DNA of 64,000 bases from CBDAUN01 sp965214875 (GCA_965214875.1 OZ243980.1:3596001-3660000), one strand, 5' to 3'; shown: positions 43,794 through 53,533, counted from the first letter of the stretch. The notes: generated by a model from the letters alone, not told the origin. Translations and numbers: made by a program.

Positions 43794-45353
43794 ATGCGAT
43801 TTTTCAATACCGCCGGTCCGGTGATGCCGGAAGACCACTACCACATTGCGCCACTCGAGCGCATGGACCGGGACGAGATCTTCGGCCTGATCGAGCGCAA
43901 GCGCTATTTCATCCTGCATGCGCCGCGGCAGACCGGCAAGACCTCGGCGCTGCTGGCCCTGATGGAGGAGCTGAACCGGGCGGGCCGCCATCGGGCCGTC
44001 TACGTCAATGTCGAGGGGGCGCAGACGGCGCGCGAGGACGTGCCGGCGGCGATGCGGGCGATCCTCAGCGCGCTTTCCAGATCGGCGGCGATCCACCTGC
44101 ATGACAGGTTTGTGGAGGACAGCTGGCAGCGCATTCTTGAAGCGTCCGGCGCTCACGATGCGCTTGGCGATGTCTTGTCCCGCTGGTCGCAGGATGATGT
44201 TTCGCGTCCGCTGGTGTTGATGATCGACGAGATCGACGCGCTGGTGGGCGACACGCTGATCTCGGTCTTGCGCCAGCTGCGGGCCGGCTACACGCAGCGT
44301 CCGAAGCATTTTCCGCAGAGCGTCATCCTGTGCGGCATCCGCGACGTGCGCGACTACCGGATCCATTCGGGCTCCGAGAAGGCGGTGATCACCGGCGGCA
44401 GCGCGTTCAACGTCAAGGCCGAATCGATCCGGCTGGGGGATTTCGGCGAGGCCGAGGTCCGATCGCTTCTGCTGCAGCATACCGAAGAGACCGGCCAGGG
44501 CTGGAGCGGGGAGGCGCTGGCGGAGGTGTGGGAGTCGACCTCGGGGCAGCCGTGGCTGGTCAACGCGCTGGCGGCCGAGGCTTTGAAGAAGGTCAAGGAT
44601 CTGAATGCGGCGATCCGGCATGAGGACGTGATCGACGCCCGGGAGGAATTGATCCTTCGGCGCGACACGCATCTGGACCAATTGGCGGACAAGCTTCGCG
44701 AGCCGCGGGTCAAGCGGGTGATCGCGCCGCTGGTGAGCGAAGGCGCGGCCGAGTCGTTCACCGCCGACGATCTGCAGTACGCGGCCGATCTGGGGCTGAT
44801 CGCGCAGGACAAGCCTGTTCGGGTGGCCAACGCGATCTACCGGGAAGTGATACCGCGCGAGCTGATCACCGGCGCGGACTGGTTCATCGCGCACGAGACC
44901 GCGTGGTACGTGGAGGACGGGCAGCTGATGATGGGGCGTCTGATGGAGGCGTTCCAGGGGTTCTTCCGGGAGCATTCGGAGCACTGGGTGGGGCGGTTCG
45001 ACTACCGGGAGGCGGGGCCGCAATTGCTCTTGCAGGCGTTCTTGCAGCGGGTGGTGAACGCGGGCGGGCGGATCGAGCGCGAGTACGGGCTGGGGCGGGG
45101 ACGCCTGGACCTGCTGGTCGAGTGGGGCGAGCAAAGGCAGCGGGAAGTAATCGAGTGCAAGCTGAGAAGGAACGGGCTTGAGCGCACGATCGCCAAAGGC
45201 CTGGAGCAACTTGGCGAGTACATGCAGCGGTGCGGCACCGCCGAGGGCCATCTGGTGGTCTTCGACCGCTTGGAGGATAGGTCGTGGGACGAGAAGGTGT
45301 TCCGCCGCGAGGAGTCCGTCGACGGGCGCAAGGCGACGGTCTGGGGCATGTGA
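43794..45353 (+). CDS. AAA-family ATPase with C-terminal PD-(D/E)XK nuclease-like domain
   Basis: A 519-residue protein. It begins MRFFNTAGPVMPEDHY, a start I recognise from a widespread family of AAA-like proteins. Walker A APRQTGKTSA is at 43-50 and Walker B VLMIDEIDALV at about 141-151. A sensor/helical part follows, then a C-terminal GRGRLDLLVEW...REVIECKL that fits a PD-(D/E)XK core (residues about 434-456). It is GC-rich compared with its flanks. It lies between the two halves of an SBD-HNH pseudogene, so it arrived as, or with, a replacement segment. Function unknown; defence or mobile-element-linked roles are possible. Confidence 0.85.
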   Translation: MRFFNTAGPVMPEDHYHIAPLERMDRDEIFGLIERKRYFILHAPRQTGKTSALLALMEELNRAGRHRAVYVNVEGAQTAREDVPAAMRAILSALSRSAAIHLHDRFVEDSWQRILEASGAHDALGDVLSRWSQDDVSRPLVLMIDEIDALVGDTLISVLRQLRAGYTQRPKHFPQSVILCGIRDVRDYRIHSGSEKAVITGGSAFNVKAESIRLGDFGEAEVRSLLLQHTEETGQGWSGEALAEVWESTSGQPWLVNALAAEALKKVKDLNAAIRHEDVIDAREELILRRDTHLDQLADKLREPRVKRVIAPLVSEGAAESFTADDLQYAADLGLIAQDKPVRVANAIYREVIPRELITGADWFIAHETAWYVEDGQLMMGRLMEAFQGFFREHSEHWVGRFDYREAGPQLLLQAFLQRVVNAGGRIEREYGLGRGRLDLLVEWGEQRQREVIECKLRRNGLERTIAKGLEQLGEYMQRCGTAEGHLVVFDRLEDRSWDEKVFRREESVDGRKATVWGM

Positions 45354-45502
45354 GCGGGAGCATGGCATCAGGCAGCGGGATGCGTTGTCCAATTCTTTTC
45401 TTGCCGCATTCGAAATGCCGCGTTTTTGAGATCCGCCTTTGTCACGCTTTACGGCGGTGGCTTGCAATCCAGCCGCAAAATGTGTCCAACGAATAATTGT
45501 TT

Positions 45503-45610
45503 ATGCCACGCTCATTGATCGCCACGTCTGTGAGTTCGAATTTTGCCAAAGAGTTCCAGTATCTCCTGATTCGCATACCCTCCGGTTGATGGTGTGTCAC
45601 GCTTAGGCAT
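45503..45610 (-). pseudogene. Degraded SBD-HNH restriction endonuclease, N-terminal start
   Basis: Bases 45610 to 45503 align to 53533-53425 of the intact gene, including the start MPKRDTPS and the block EILELFGKIR. The coding sense stops at 45503, where the ATPase segment begins. Together with 43080-43537 it shows that about 120 codons of the middle were lost. Confidence 0.8.
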
Positions 45611-45949
45611 ACTGCCTATCCATGCAGCTCAATCATCGGTGGCAAAAAAGACGGTTGAATCCCTCTTCGGCCAGAAGAACCGACTTTGACTTGGTAGCGG
45701 AATTGTCAATCCTCCCTCGCTTATGCAATCGCCCCACCGCCTCCCAATCGAATGCTTTTCAAGCACGACCGCCACCGAAAAGAAATCCATCGAAAATGCC
45801 AAGGTGGAGCGGCACCAATACGGCTTCGTCGATTCTGCCGTGATTCATCTTTGCCCTCGGCAGTTATCTTGTTCGGATAAAGTTTGGTCATTCATGCCGC
45901 TGCACACGCAAGCATCCGCGCTCGCATGCACTATAGGAAGCAATATTGG

Positions 45950-46145
45950 CAGTGTCATCGCATTCAATTCGGTGAGAAGCTTTTTGATCTTCTCTTGCAG
46001 CCCCCCAACTGGATAAAGCGAGCATTGCCTTTACTTTCAATGCGCCTTGGTAGAGAAACCCGCAATCAACCAAACCAAGCAAATCCGCAAGCACGGCAGC
46101 ATATGCGACTGTGTGGCTTCTGCGGCTGGATTCGAAGGTTCGCAA
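45950..46145 (-). pseudogene. DUF262 gene relic, C-terminal end
   Basis: Encodes ESSRRSHTVAYAAVLADLLG and LVDCGFLYQGALKVKA, matching the C-terminus of the intact DUF262 protein at 53787-55058 (ESHRRNHAVACATARADLLD, LVDCGFLYQGAVKAKA). The intergenic DNA between this relic and the HNH start (45611-45950) also aligns with 53534-53787. So a whole DUF262/SBD-HNH unit was once duplicated here. Confidence 0.8.
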
Positions 46146-46503
46146 GGGCGCGGAATGCCGGCCATCATGGTTCGGGCGACCGTCCTAGCCGTGCGCGGCC
46201 GCGCCGGTCTACCGTTCAGCTTTCAGCAGTTCAACGATCAGCGAGACCGGCTATCGCCAAAATTCTTCGCGAAAAGACCCGCATCGCGAATTGGGCCTCA
46301 GAGAGGTGTTGAACAATGTGTTCGGTCGGGGCCGGACATCCGGAAAGACTTGTCCGCTGCGAATTGAATCGCGCTTTGAAACTTAGATGCCGGGCAAGCC
46401 GGCCGGCTTTGGCGCGGCCTTCAGCCGCTGACTAGCCGCGCTTGCAGAACGCAACATCGCAGGCTGGCCGGCATCGGACCGGCAATGCCCGCCAAATTGG
46501 AAA
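46146..46503. other. No gene recognised (about 360 bp)
   Basis: The rest of the DUF262 gene expected here is missing. The sequence is GC-rich and carries no open frame of known kind. Confidence 0.4.
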
Positions 46504-47061
46504 TCATGGCATCGGCAGCCGGGAGAAGAGCATGCCGAATCCGCCGACCATGATGCCGAATCCGCCGATCATGACCGCCATCTGCACCCCGACCACCCAC
46601 TTGAGCCAGGTCAGGCCGCTCTCTACACCGCTTATCCGGGCCTCGAGCTCGGTGCGCAGCTTCTCGTTGTCGGCGGTCAGCTTGGCCTGCAGACTCTCGT
46701 TGTCGGTGGTCAGCTTGGCCTGCAGCTTCTCGTTGTCGGCGGTCAGCTTGGCCTGCAGACTCTCGTTGTCGGCGGTCAGCTTGGCCTGCAGACTCTCGTT
46801 GTCGGTGGTCAGCTTGGCCTGCAGACTCTCGATATCGGCACCGAGTTCGGTTCGGACCAGACCGAGTTCAGTTCGGACCAGATCGAGTTCGGCTCGGACC
46901 CGATCGACATCGGCTCGGACCAGATCGACATCGGACTTGGTCGCAAGTTCGCCCTGGCTGTCCTTGATCACCAAGGCGATGGCTTCGGCCTGCGCCGTGC
47001 CGAAGCCGGCCTTGTGCAAGCTCTTCGATGCGGTTAAAGTGTCAAACGTCATATTCGCCAT
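46504..47061 (-). CDS. DUF1640-like coiled-coil membrane protein with 11-residue repeats
   Basis: A 185-residue protein from MANMTFDTLTASKSL. The start (KSLHKAGFGTAQAEAIALVIKD, then ELATKSDVDLVRADVD) is typical of the DUF1640/CCDC90-like group. Next comes a coiled coil in which an 11-residue unit (ESLQAKLTADN) repeats about five times, then a C-terminal membrane span (WVVGVQMAVMIGGFGIMVGG). Family members in bacteria occur near toxin-like or phage-type genes but have no proven role. The upstream frame to 47160 was not used because it lacks similarity. Confidence 0.78.
   Translation of the reverse strand: MANMTFDTLTASKSLHKAGFGTAQAEAIALVIKDSQGELATKSDVDLVRADVDRVRAELDLVRTELGLVRTELGADIESLQAKLTTDNESLQAKLTADNESLQAKLTADNEKLQAKLTTDNESLQAKLTADNEKLRTELEARISGVESGLTWLKWVVGVQMAVMIGGFGIMVGGFGMLFSRLPMP
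46660..46836. repeat. 33-bp coding tandem repeats
   Basis: About five copies of a 33-bp unit containing CTCGTTGTCGGCGGTCAGCT, nearly identical, encoding the 11-residue coiled-coil unit. Being a multiple of three, copy changes keep the frame. Confidence 0.88.
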
Positions 47062-47437
47062 GCCCACATGATACGAAATTCCTTCCGCAGGCGCTGAACT
47101 TTTCGCAAGCCCGCCCGAAGCCGCATCGCGGCAGCTGCCGGAGCGTCGCGCCCGCGCCAAGTGTCTGGCGGCTCGTCTTGCCGGTGCCGGTCGGAAGATG
47201 CGCCGGTCTTCAATCGCGTCCGCGCACCGCTGGATTTGCAGAAACTACATTCATAAATGTATTGATACTATATGGCATCTGCCAAAAACCGAAATGCGAT
47301 ATCATCCTTCAATGAAAACAAGCATATGAAGGCGATCGACCGGCGGCGAAGAGTTCACGCATTGCGCAGATTTCCCGCCGGAGCGGAAAGAAACGCCCCG
47401 TTTTGGCCGGTTTCGCCGGAATCTTCGAGGAAAAACG
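47062..47437. other. No gene recognised (about 375 bp)
   Basis: Upstream region of the DUF1640 gene and left side of the ISNCY relic. Partly GC-rich. No terminal repeat could be fixed. Confidence 0.4.
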
Positions 47438-48140
47438 GTGCGCTTGGCCCTCTCCGCCCAGCTCGAGATCGGCACCGTGCCGATCGAGAACATCTAAATC
47501 AGCACCAAGTCGCACGACGACATTCCGGCCATCCTGATCGGCTTGCAGCACCTCTACGTGCGCAAGGCCTTGCGACGCAAGGTGTTCGACCTGCTCGAGG
47601 CCGTGGTGCATCCGGCGGTGCGCAAGAATGCCGGGCGGCCGGGCATGGATCTTTGGCGGACCCTGGTGCTGGCGGTGCCCGAGCAGGGGCTGGGCTGCGA
47701 CTCGACCAGCTGACCGAGCCGGCCAGCTAGCATTGCACGGTGCGCCGGATGCCAGGCCGCTAACCGGCACTCGGGCATGCCTGCGAACAGCAGACCGTGA
47801 TCGACAACGTCTCGCTTCTGAGCCCGGAGCTTCTGTCCAAGACCGGCTGGCCGGGGCACGAGGTAGCCAGAAAAAAGCCCGGCGAGCCTTTGCACTGGCG
47901 GGTCGACTCGTTCTGCGTGGAGACCGACGTGCACCATCCGGCCAACGTGAATCTGCTGTGGGACGCGATGCGCTGCACGGTCCGCACGGCGGCCAAGTTG
48001 GCCGACGGCATCGACTTCGACGGCTGATGCCAGCAGCGCCATCTGTCGCGGCAGGTCAAGAAGCGGTTATATCGTGTACGCACGTCGAGGCAGAGCAAAA
48101 AGTCGCCGGAGCGGGTCGAGCAATACTTGTCGCTGAGTGC
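47438..48140 (+). pseudogene. ISNCY-family transposase relic
   Basis: A GTG at 47438 opens LALSAQLEIGTVPIENI, then a stop, then SHDDIPAILIGLQHLYVRKALRRKVFDLLE and GRPGMDLWRTLVLAV. After a gap the sense resumes as DNVSLLSPELLSK and WRVDSFCVETDVHHPANVNLLWDAMRCTV, another block of the same transposase type. At least two stops and an internal deletion make it inactive. Confidence 0.72.
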
Positions 48141-48413
48141 CCGGCTACCTGAAAATTGTTCGTGCGCTCGCATGTATCCGATCCGAGACACCAGCAAGAA
48201 ATTCACTTTGCGAGCCGGCTTGGCGGCGGCCGATACGGTAGCGCATATTGAACGTACAGCGTACATACACTTAAGTCTTTCGTTTCGTCATACTAAACCA
48301 TCCAAGCATTGCCGAATAATTTGGACCAGAAAGCAGCGGGTGGGATATGCCTAAAGAAGCAACATTATTCGAATTACGGGATTTATGCTCCCATTTTTCA
48401 TATTATTCGCATT

Positions 48414-49571
48414 ATGATCGACAGGACTGAATACTTCAAACGCTTGGGGGTTGCTGTTGCGCGTTCCCCTATCACTGTCTTGCTGGGTGCTCGTCAAGTA
48501 GGCAAGACGACCCTCGCTCGACAGTTTGGGACTGAACGCGGCTGTACATTTTTCGATTTGGAGTCCGAACAAGATTTCAGCGCCCTTGCCAATGCAGAGC
48601 TTGCGCTCGGGTCGCTGCCAGGAATCGTCGTCATTGACGAAGTGCAGCTGATGCCTGCACTATTCAAGGCGTTGCGAGTGCTTGCGGACAGAACCGATAT
48701 CGATACGCGTTTCCTGATTTTGGGAAGCGCTTCGCCAGAGCTTGTGAAAGGCGCCTCTGAGACCTTGGCAGGTCGAGTCGAGTTTATCGATATGGCAGGA
48801 TTTCATCTAGGGGAGATTGGTTGCGAAAACCTTAGACAGCTTTGGCTGCGAGGCGGTTTCCCGCGCTCTTACCTAGCATCTTCCGACGAGGACAGCCTCG
48901 TGTGGCGCGAGGGGTTCATTCGCACCTTTCTTGAGCGGGACATGCCGCGACTTGGAATCCGAATACCGTCGCGCGCGATTCGGCGCTTCTGGACCATGCT
49001 AGCCCACTGGCACGGACAAACCTGGAATGCTTCGGAGCTCGGCCGCTCGATGGACGCAACCAACAAGACAGTGCGCCATTACCTGGACCTTCTCACCGGC
49101 ACGTTCATGGTTCGTCAAGTTCAGCCATGGTTTTCGAATCTCGGCAAGCGGCAGGTCAAGGCTCCAAAGGTCTACTTTCAAGATTCGGGGCTGCTGCATT
49201 CATTGCTCGGAATCGACAGCGAACGAGACCTGATCAGCCATCCGAAGGTCGGCGCGTCATGGGAGGGGTTTGTCATCGAGCAAATTCTTCGCGCTCTTGG
49301 ACAGCCTCAAGCCTGGTTCTGGGCGGCGCATGCAGGCGGGGAAATCGACTTGCTGATTCAGCGCGGCGGCCGGCTGTACGGATTCGAGGTCAAATACAGC
49401 GAGGCGCCAAAAATAGGCAAATTGCTGCGCAAATCAGCGAAGCTGCTCGAGCTCGGCCACTTGTTCGTTGTTTGTCCGACGCGCCGCACCTATCAGGCCG
49501 ACGAAGACATCACCGTGCTTGCAGCGGCGGACATTCCGAATTTGGGCGAAAGGTTCAGAGCCGCAGGCTAA
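48414..49571 (+). CDS. AAA_14/DUF4143 ATPase
   Basis: A 385-residue protein from the ATG at 48414 (MIDRTEYFKRLGVAV). Walker A LLGARQVGKTTLARQF lies at about 24-32, Walker B GIVVIDEVQ near 75-83. The DUF4143 part follows with LWLRGGFPRSYLAS, then FQDSGLLHSLLGI and a PD-(D/E)XK-like end (GGEIDLLIQRGGRLYGFEVKYSE). This is a common family of unknown function, often seen with toxin-like genes or in genomes rich in mobile DNA. Confidence 0.88.
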   Translation: MIDRTEYFKRLGVAVARSPITVLLGARQVGKTTLARQFGTERGCTFFDLESEQDFSALANAELALGSLPGIVVIDEVQLMPALFKALRVLADRTDIDTRFLILGSASPELVKGASETLAGRVEFIDMAGFHLGEIGCENLRQLWLRGGFPRSYLASSDEDSLVWREGFIRTFLERDMPRLGIRIPSRAIRRFWTMLAHWHGQTWNASELGRSMDATNKTVRHYLDLLTGTFMVRQVQPWFSNLGKRQVKAPKVYFQDSGLLHSLLGIDSERDLISHPKVGASWEGFVIEQILRALGQPQAWFWAAHAGGEIDLLIQRGGRLYGFEVKYSEAPKIGKLLRKSAKLLELGHLFVVCPTRRTYQADEDITVLAAADIPNLGERFRAAG

Positions 49572-50187
49572 GCGACATTCGATGCTTCATCGCCCGCGTC
49601 GCAAGTGGTAAGCGAGGCCGTGCGCCTCGCGACCCTCCCCTTTCCAGCCTATCAACAATCCACACTTAACCTGCTATCTGATTCATGCCAGACTATACGG
49701 CGTGTAGATTGGCATCAGGCATTTTTCACCGAACACGGTCGAGTGGTTTCAGGGGGGTGCCATTGCGCCCAGCCCAGATCATGGCATTGCAACTCGAAGC
49801 CGGCCTTCTCCGACAGCTTCACAAGCACCACACCAGCTTGTCCCGCGTAGCAACCGACTGGGCCGCCTGCTCGATGATCTCCTCGACCATGCCGGCGCTC
49901 AAAATGTCACATTCCAATCTGTATATGCCGACAATGATGGCATAATTCTACTACCGGACCGGCTGTGGAACAATGAGAGGGTGCTTAACCAATATTGACA
50001 GTCACATAGTGAAGATCTGTTGCTTTGGATTAAGGCATTTTGTGGAGACCTACGCTTCACATGCATAAATTGCAACGATTTGGCTATTGACAATCTAGAG
50101 CGGTCTCTCATTCGCCACCTACAGCCAATAGCAAACAAATTGAAGTGCCCAAAGTATCAACCACACCCAACCTATGGACTTGAGCAT
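49572..50187. other. Mostly no gene; possible tail of a GIY-YIG-like protein
   Basis: No complete gene. The frame running into the DndB-like gene from 50020 reads NLERSLIRHLQPIANKL, which resembles the end of a GIY-YIG-type nuclease domain, but a stop at about 49998 cuts it off upstream. The assignment is weak. Confidence 0.35.
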
Positions 50188-51458
50188 ATGGCTAGCGTAC
50201 ATCCTGCAATGAGAGGCAAATTTGGCTCTACAGAATTCTTCATTTTGACGATGAAAGCGAGTGATGTCGCTAGGAGATTGACCATTCCGAAGGAAATGCC
50301 GGATTGGGGGCAGCTGGGGTTAGAGGACATCTACCAACGGCAAATCAATTACACTGGGGTAAAAAAATTCATTGCGCCCTACCTCGCGCACGACCCAGAC
50401 AGATTCTTTGGCGCACTGATCGTCACTGCGATCAATTCAGAAGATATGGAGTTCGAAAATCTAGACAACGTTCCTGGCAAGACCCCTAAACTTTATCAAT
50501 CAGCTACTAAATCCTTCGGATTTCTGACGTTCAACGGGGGTGAAATGTTAGTCCCATTGGACGGCCAACACAGACTTGCAGCCATTCAATTCGCGTTATC
50601 TGGAAAAGATGAAAAACAAAAACCAATTCCTGAAATAGTGGTTGATCCAAGTCTGGCAACCGACGACATATTGTTGATTCTAGTAAGGAATCACCCAATA
50701 AAAGGGCGAAAAATATTTAACAAAGTCAACCGATATGCAAAAGCAACTTCAAAAGCAGAGAATCTGATCACTGCTGATGATGATGTAATCGCGATTATCT
50801 CCAGAGAGATTGTGGCTAACGAATTGATCGGTGGGAGATTGGTTAACTACCAAAGTAATACACTATCAAACTCGATGCCGTACTTCACCACGCTTTCAAC
50901 CATCTACGAGGCGACAAAGCATTTGCTTGAAAAAGAGTTCGGAAAGATCAGTACTACTGAACTTCCCGATACCGCAGTAAGGCGCGTGTACGAAAACATC
51001 GTCAGAACATATTGGGAACATTTGATTCAAGGTGTGGATTTATATAATTCAGCACTCTTGGATTCAGCTGAGACGGGTGATGCCAGGCGAAAAGAAATCA
51101 GAAAAGAATTCCTCTTGGGGAAACCGGTTGCCCAATTGGCGTTAATGATCGCTGTAGTAAGACTCAAACATATCAAAAAAACGATGGTTCAAAATTCTCT
51201 TGGGACGAGATCGTCCACCGGATCAACGGTGTAAAGTGGAATAATGGCGAGCCAATATGGCAAAACATTTTGATGAACGGTTCTAGAGTGGTCACTGGGA
51301 AACAAGCAACAATCTTTGCTGGTCGATTTATCGCCTATTATCTCGGCGAGAATTTGAATGAGCTGGAACTCAAAAGTCTGAAACGGTCCTACATTAATCG
51401 TTTCCCTGATGATGAGCGTCGTCCTAATACACTTCCTCCGAGTTTGTTTTCCTTATAG
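50188..51458 (+). pseudogene. DndB-like DGQHR-domain protein, with a one-base frameshift
   Basis: From the ATG at 50188 (MASVHPAMRGKFG) the protein shows LTMKASDVARRLTIPKE, YLAHDPDRFFGALIV and the defining DGQHR at residues 125-129, followed by RNHPIKGRKIFNKVNRYAK. This is the DndB/DGQHR group, regulators or accessory parts of phosphorothioate systems and other defence loci. After KHIKK a run of seven A (51175-51181) ends the frame early at 51234. One more A would continue it as NDGSKFSWDEIVHRINGVKW to the stop at 51458. The gene is more AT-rich than its neighbours. No dndACDE genes are present in the window. Confidence 0.75.
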
Positions 51459-51533
51459 AGTTATAAGCAAGGAGTTCGCGTGTGGCATGCTAAACTGGCC
51501 TTTGCTTGACCGCATAAATCGTCAATATCTAAT

Positions 51534-51882
51534 CCCAAAATCTGCGTTAGAAACTTTTACTGGCGGATTTTCGCTAAAATTCGTTGCCTGGAAAAATTCC
51601 AGAACTCCCCGCGGCGAGGCCGAGCGACAATTAACCAACTTCAGTCGCATGGAACGTACGGCGGACTTGCTCGAATACCGAAACCGGCGGCCCGAGACAT
51701 CGTCGCACAGTAGCCTCGCGAAGCCAGTTTATCCTTGGCGGCGGAAATTCCGTACGATTACAAATCCATAAAGCCTGGCCACGACCGGGTTCACCCAACG
51801 GGTGAAAAGCTGTTTTGATCAGAACCCCGGTTTGCACAAGGCTTGATTCCTTCCTACAATGTCTCTATCGTGGTTTTAAGGT
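51534..51882. mobile_element. 349-bp deletion derivative of the IS1380 element
   Basis: The left end CCCAAAATCTGCGTTAGAA and the right end (...GGTTTTAAGGT) match the ends of the element at 242-1875. Bases 51700-51835 match its transposase start and leader (CATAAAGCCTGGCC, CACCCAACGGGTGAAA). The body of the transposase is missing. It is flanked by TAAT on both sides (51530-51533 and 51883-51886), a 4-bp target duplication. It can move only if an intact transposase is elsewhere. Confidence 0.82.
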
Positions 51883-52579
51883 TAATGGACCGCTACTTGA
51901 CCTAACTGAATTCTGCTAGAATTTCGCACAAGACCTTTGAAGTCTTCTTCCGTACTCAACTTGAATTTTGCGCTGTAGTTCCTTCCGTGTCAGCGTGGCC
52001 GCCAGGCGGGCTTGTCCACGTCTGTCCTGACGGCATATTGGCGTGGGCGACGCGGCGCGACGACTTCAATTGTCGCGGTACAGCCTTGCAGGCGGACAAT
52101 CTGCCACCCCATTGCGTTGCTGCCTGAAAAGATTTAGCCCATAACAAATATCAGAAAGTTATTTGGCAAGTGACTTTGTTCTCAAGGTTTGCCGGCGAAA
52201 GGGGCGCGGTCGCATCCGGTTAGGCGAAACCTGAGCTATTCGAGCCCAACGAAGCCGGAAATTTTTCGATATTCGATGTCTCCGGCCGTTCTGAACGCAA
52301 GTCGTATGAACTGGGGAGTGGAGCATGTCTCGACTCCAAAGAACAGACGGCTGCATGGATGGGGGAAGTTGGATAGCAGGCAACTTTCGAGGACTAGTCT
52401 TCCAATTCACAAGGACGATAATCCGTCAAGTCATGCAAGTGCTTTTGGTCGGCCAGAGGCCGCCGTTGAAGACTGAAAGGACAAGATGCAAGAGTTGGCT
52501 GGCATCGCTGAAGCGAGTGTCGGAATCTCCTCAGGCAACGAATTTTGGCAAAAATCTCTAACGCGATTTTTGATTCTCA
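51883..52579. other. No gene recognised (about 700 bp)
   Basis: Between the IS derivative and the SBD-HNH stop there are only short frames without family resemblance. Confidence 0.4.
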
Positions 52580-53533
52580 TCACTTGTCGTAGACCTGCTC
52601 CCGGTGCCACTCAATAAACCGGTCTGCGGGCCTGTTTGCGCTTCTCGCGGGCAAGCAAATTTCTTTTCTATCGAATTTCTCAAGCCATTCTTGCCTGCCT
52701 TCGCCGTTAGCGTGCTCGCTCACCTCCACTTTGAGTGCGTCGGATAGCGTGAACGCGCCTCTGTCGAACAACAAGTGATGCAAGCTGCATAAAGCAATCC
52801 CGTTGCAGATCAAGTCCGGGCCGTTATGCGAATGCCACTTGATGTGCGCCGCTTCAAGCGCGATAGGCTTGGAACGTATTGCGATGGCGAATTTGCAAAC
52901 GGAACACTTGTTCCCATACGCCTCTCGAACTTTCTTCGAAAATGCTGGATTTCTAGTAAGTCGTCGATATATCTCGTAATCGAGCTCATTCTGTTGATCT
53001 CGAACCAAATCGAGTTGGTCATCAAAAACCGATTCGTCAATCTCAAATGATGCCAAAATCTGATTATGGAGACTGGGAGGGAAGTGGTCATCAAGAATCC
53101 TATATGCAACTTGAAGGGAGAGTTCTTTATTTTTGGCAAAAGCCTCTCTTAGCTCAGGCGTAAACTGCCCCTGAGCATTGGCCTCATTTAAGTCATTAAC
53201 CAGCGGGTCTCCTTTTGACGTTTCTCTAATTCGCTCCCGATTCAGAACTTCCCATATTCCATCTGCCTGCAAGCGCCAAAAAGGATAATGCGGCCTGACG
53301 CTCTTGTGCGGACCGCCAAATATTTTCAGAAGTTCGGGCAATTGTTTCGCTACATCACTGTATGCGATAGGCCCGTTTTCCCCGCGCAAAATGCGTTGCA
53401 ACGCCAATAGAACCAGCAAAGGCTTGTGTGGCGCTCGTTGGTCACCTCTTCTGTGTGTTCGAATTTTGCCAAAGAGTTCCAGTATCTCCCGATGCGCATA
53501 CGCTCCGATCGATGGTGTATCGCGCTTAGGCAT
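52580..53533 (-). CDS. Phosphorothioated-DNA-binding (SBD-HNH) restriction endonuclease
   Basis: A 317-residue type IV-like enzyme. The N-terminal sulfur-binding-type domain (residues about 15-170) shows RAPHKPLLVLLALQRILRG, then HYPFWRLQADGIWEV and DDHFPPSLHNQIL. The C-terminal HNH domain has the zinc-knuckle CSVC at 210-213, LEAAHIKWHSHNGPD at 227-240, and ALCSLHHLLFDRGAFTLS with the second His pair. Enzymes of this pattern bind phosphorothioate-modified DNA and cut nearby. It lies downstream of the DUF262 gene in the same direction; a degraded copy of the pair is at 43.1-46.1 kb. Confidence 0.9.
   Translation of the reverse strand: MPKRDTPSIGAYAHREILELFGKIRTHRRGDQRAPHKPLLVLLALQRILRGENGPIAYSDVAKQLPELLKIFGGPHKSVRPHYPFWRLQADGIWEVLNRERIRETSKGDPLVNDLNEANAQGQFTPELREAFAKNKELSLQVAYRILDDHFPPSLHNQILASFEIDESVFDDQLDLVRDQQNELDYEIYRRLTRNPAFSKKVREAYGNKCSVCKFAIAIRSKPIALEAAHIKWHSHNGPDLICNGIALCSLHHLLFDRGAFTLSDALKVEVSEHANGEGRQEWLEKFDRKEICLPARSANRPADRFIEWHREQVYDK

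Noticed and set aside
43722..45467. A 581-codon open frame on the minus strand opposite the AAA ATPase gene
   Set aside because: It is Arg/Pro/Leu-rich with no family pattern, and the opposite strand encodes a clear ATPase with Walker motifs. Long antisense frames are common in GC-rich genes.
46660..46836. 33-bp repeats considered as CRISPR or intergenic satellite
   Set aside because: They are back to back with no spacers and keep the reading frame of a coiled coil.
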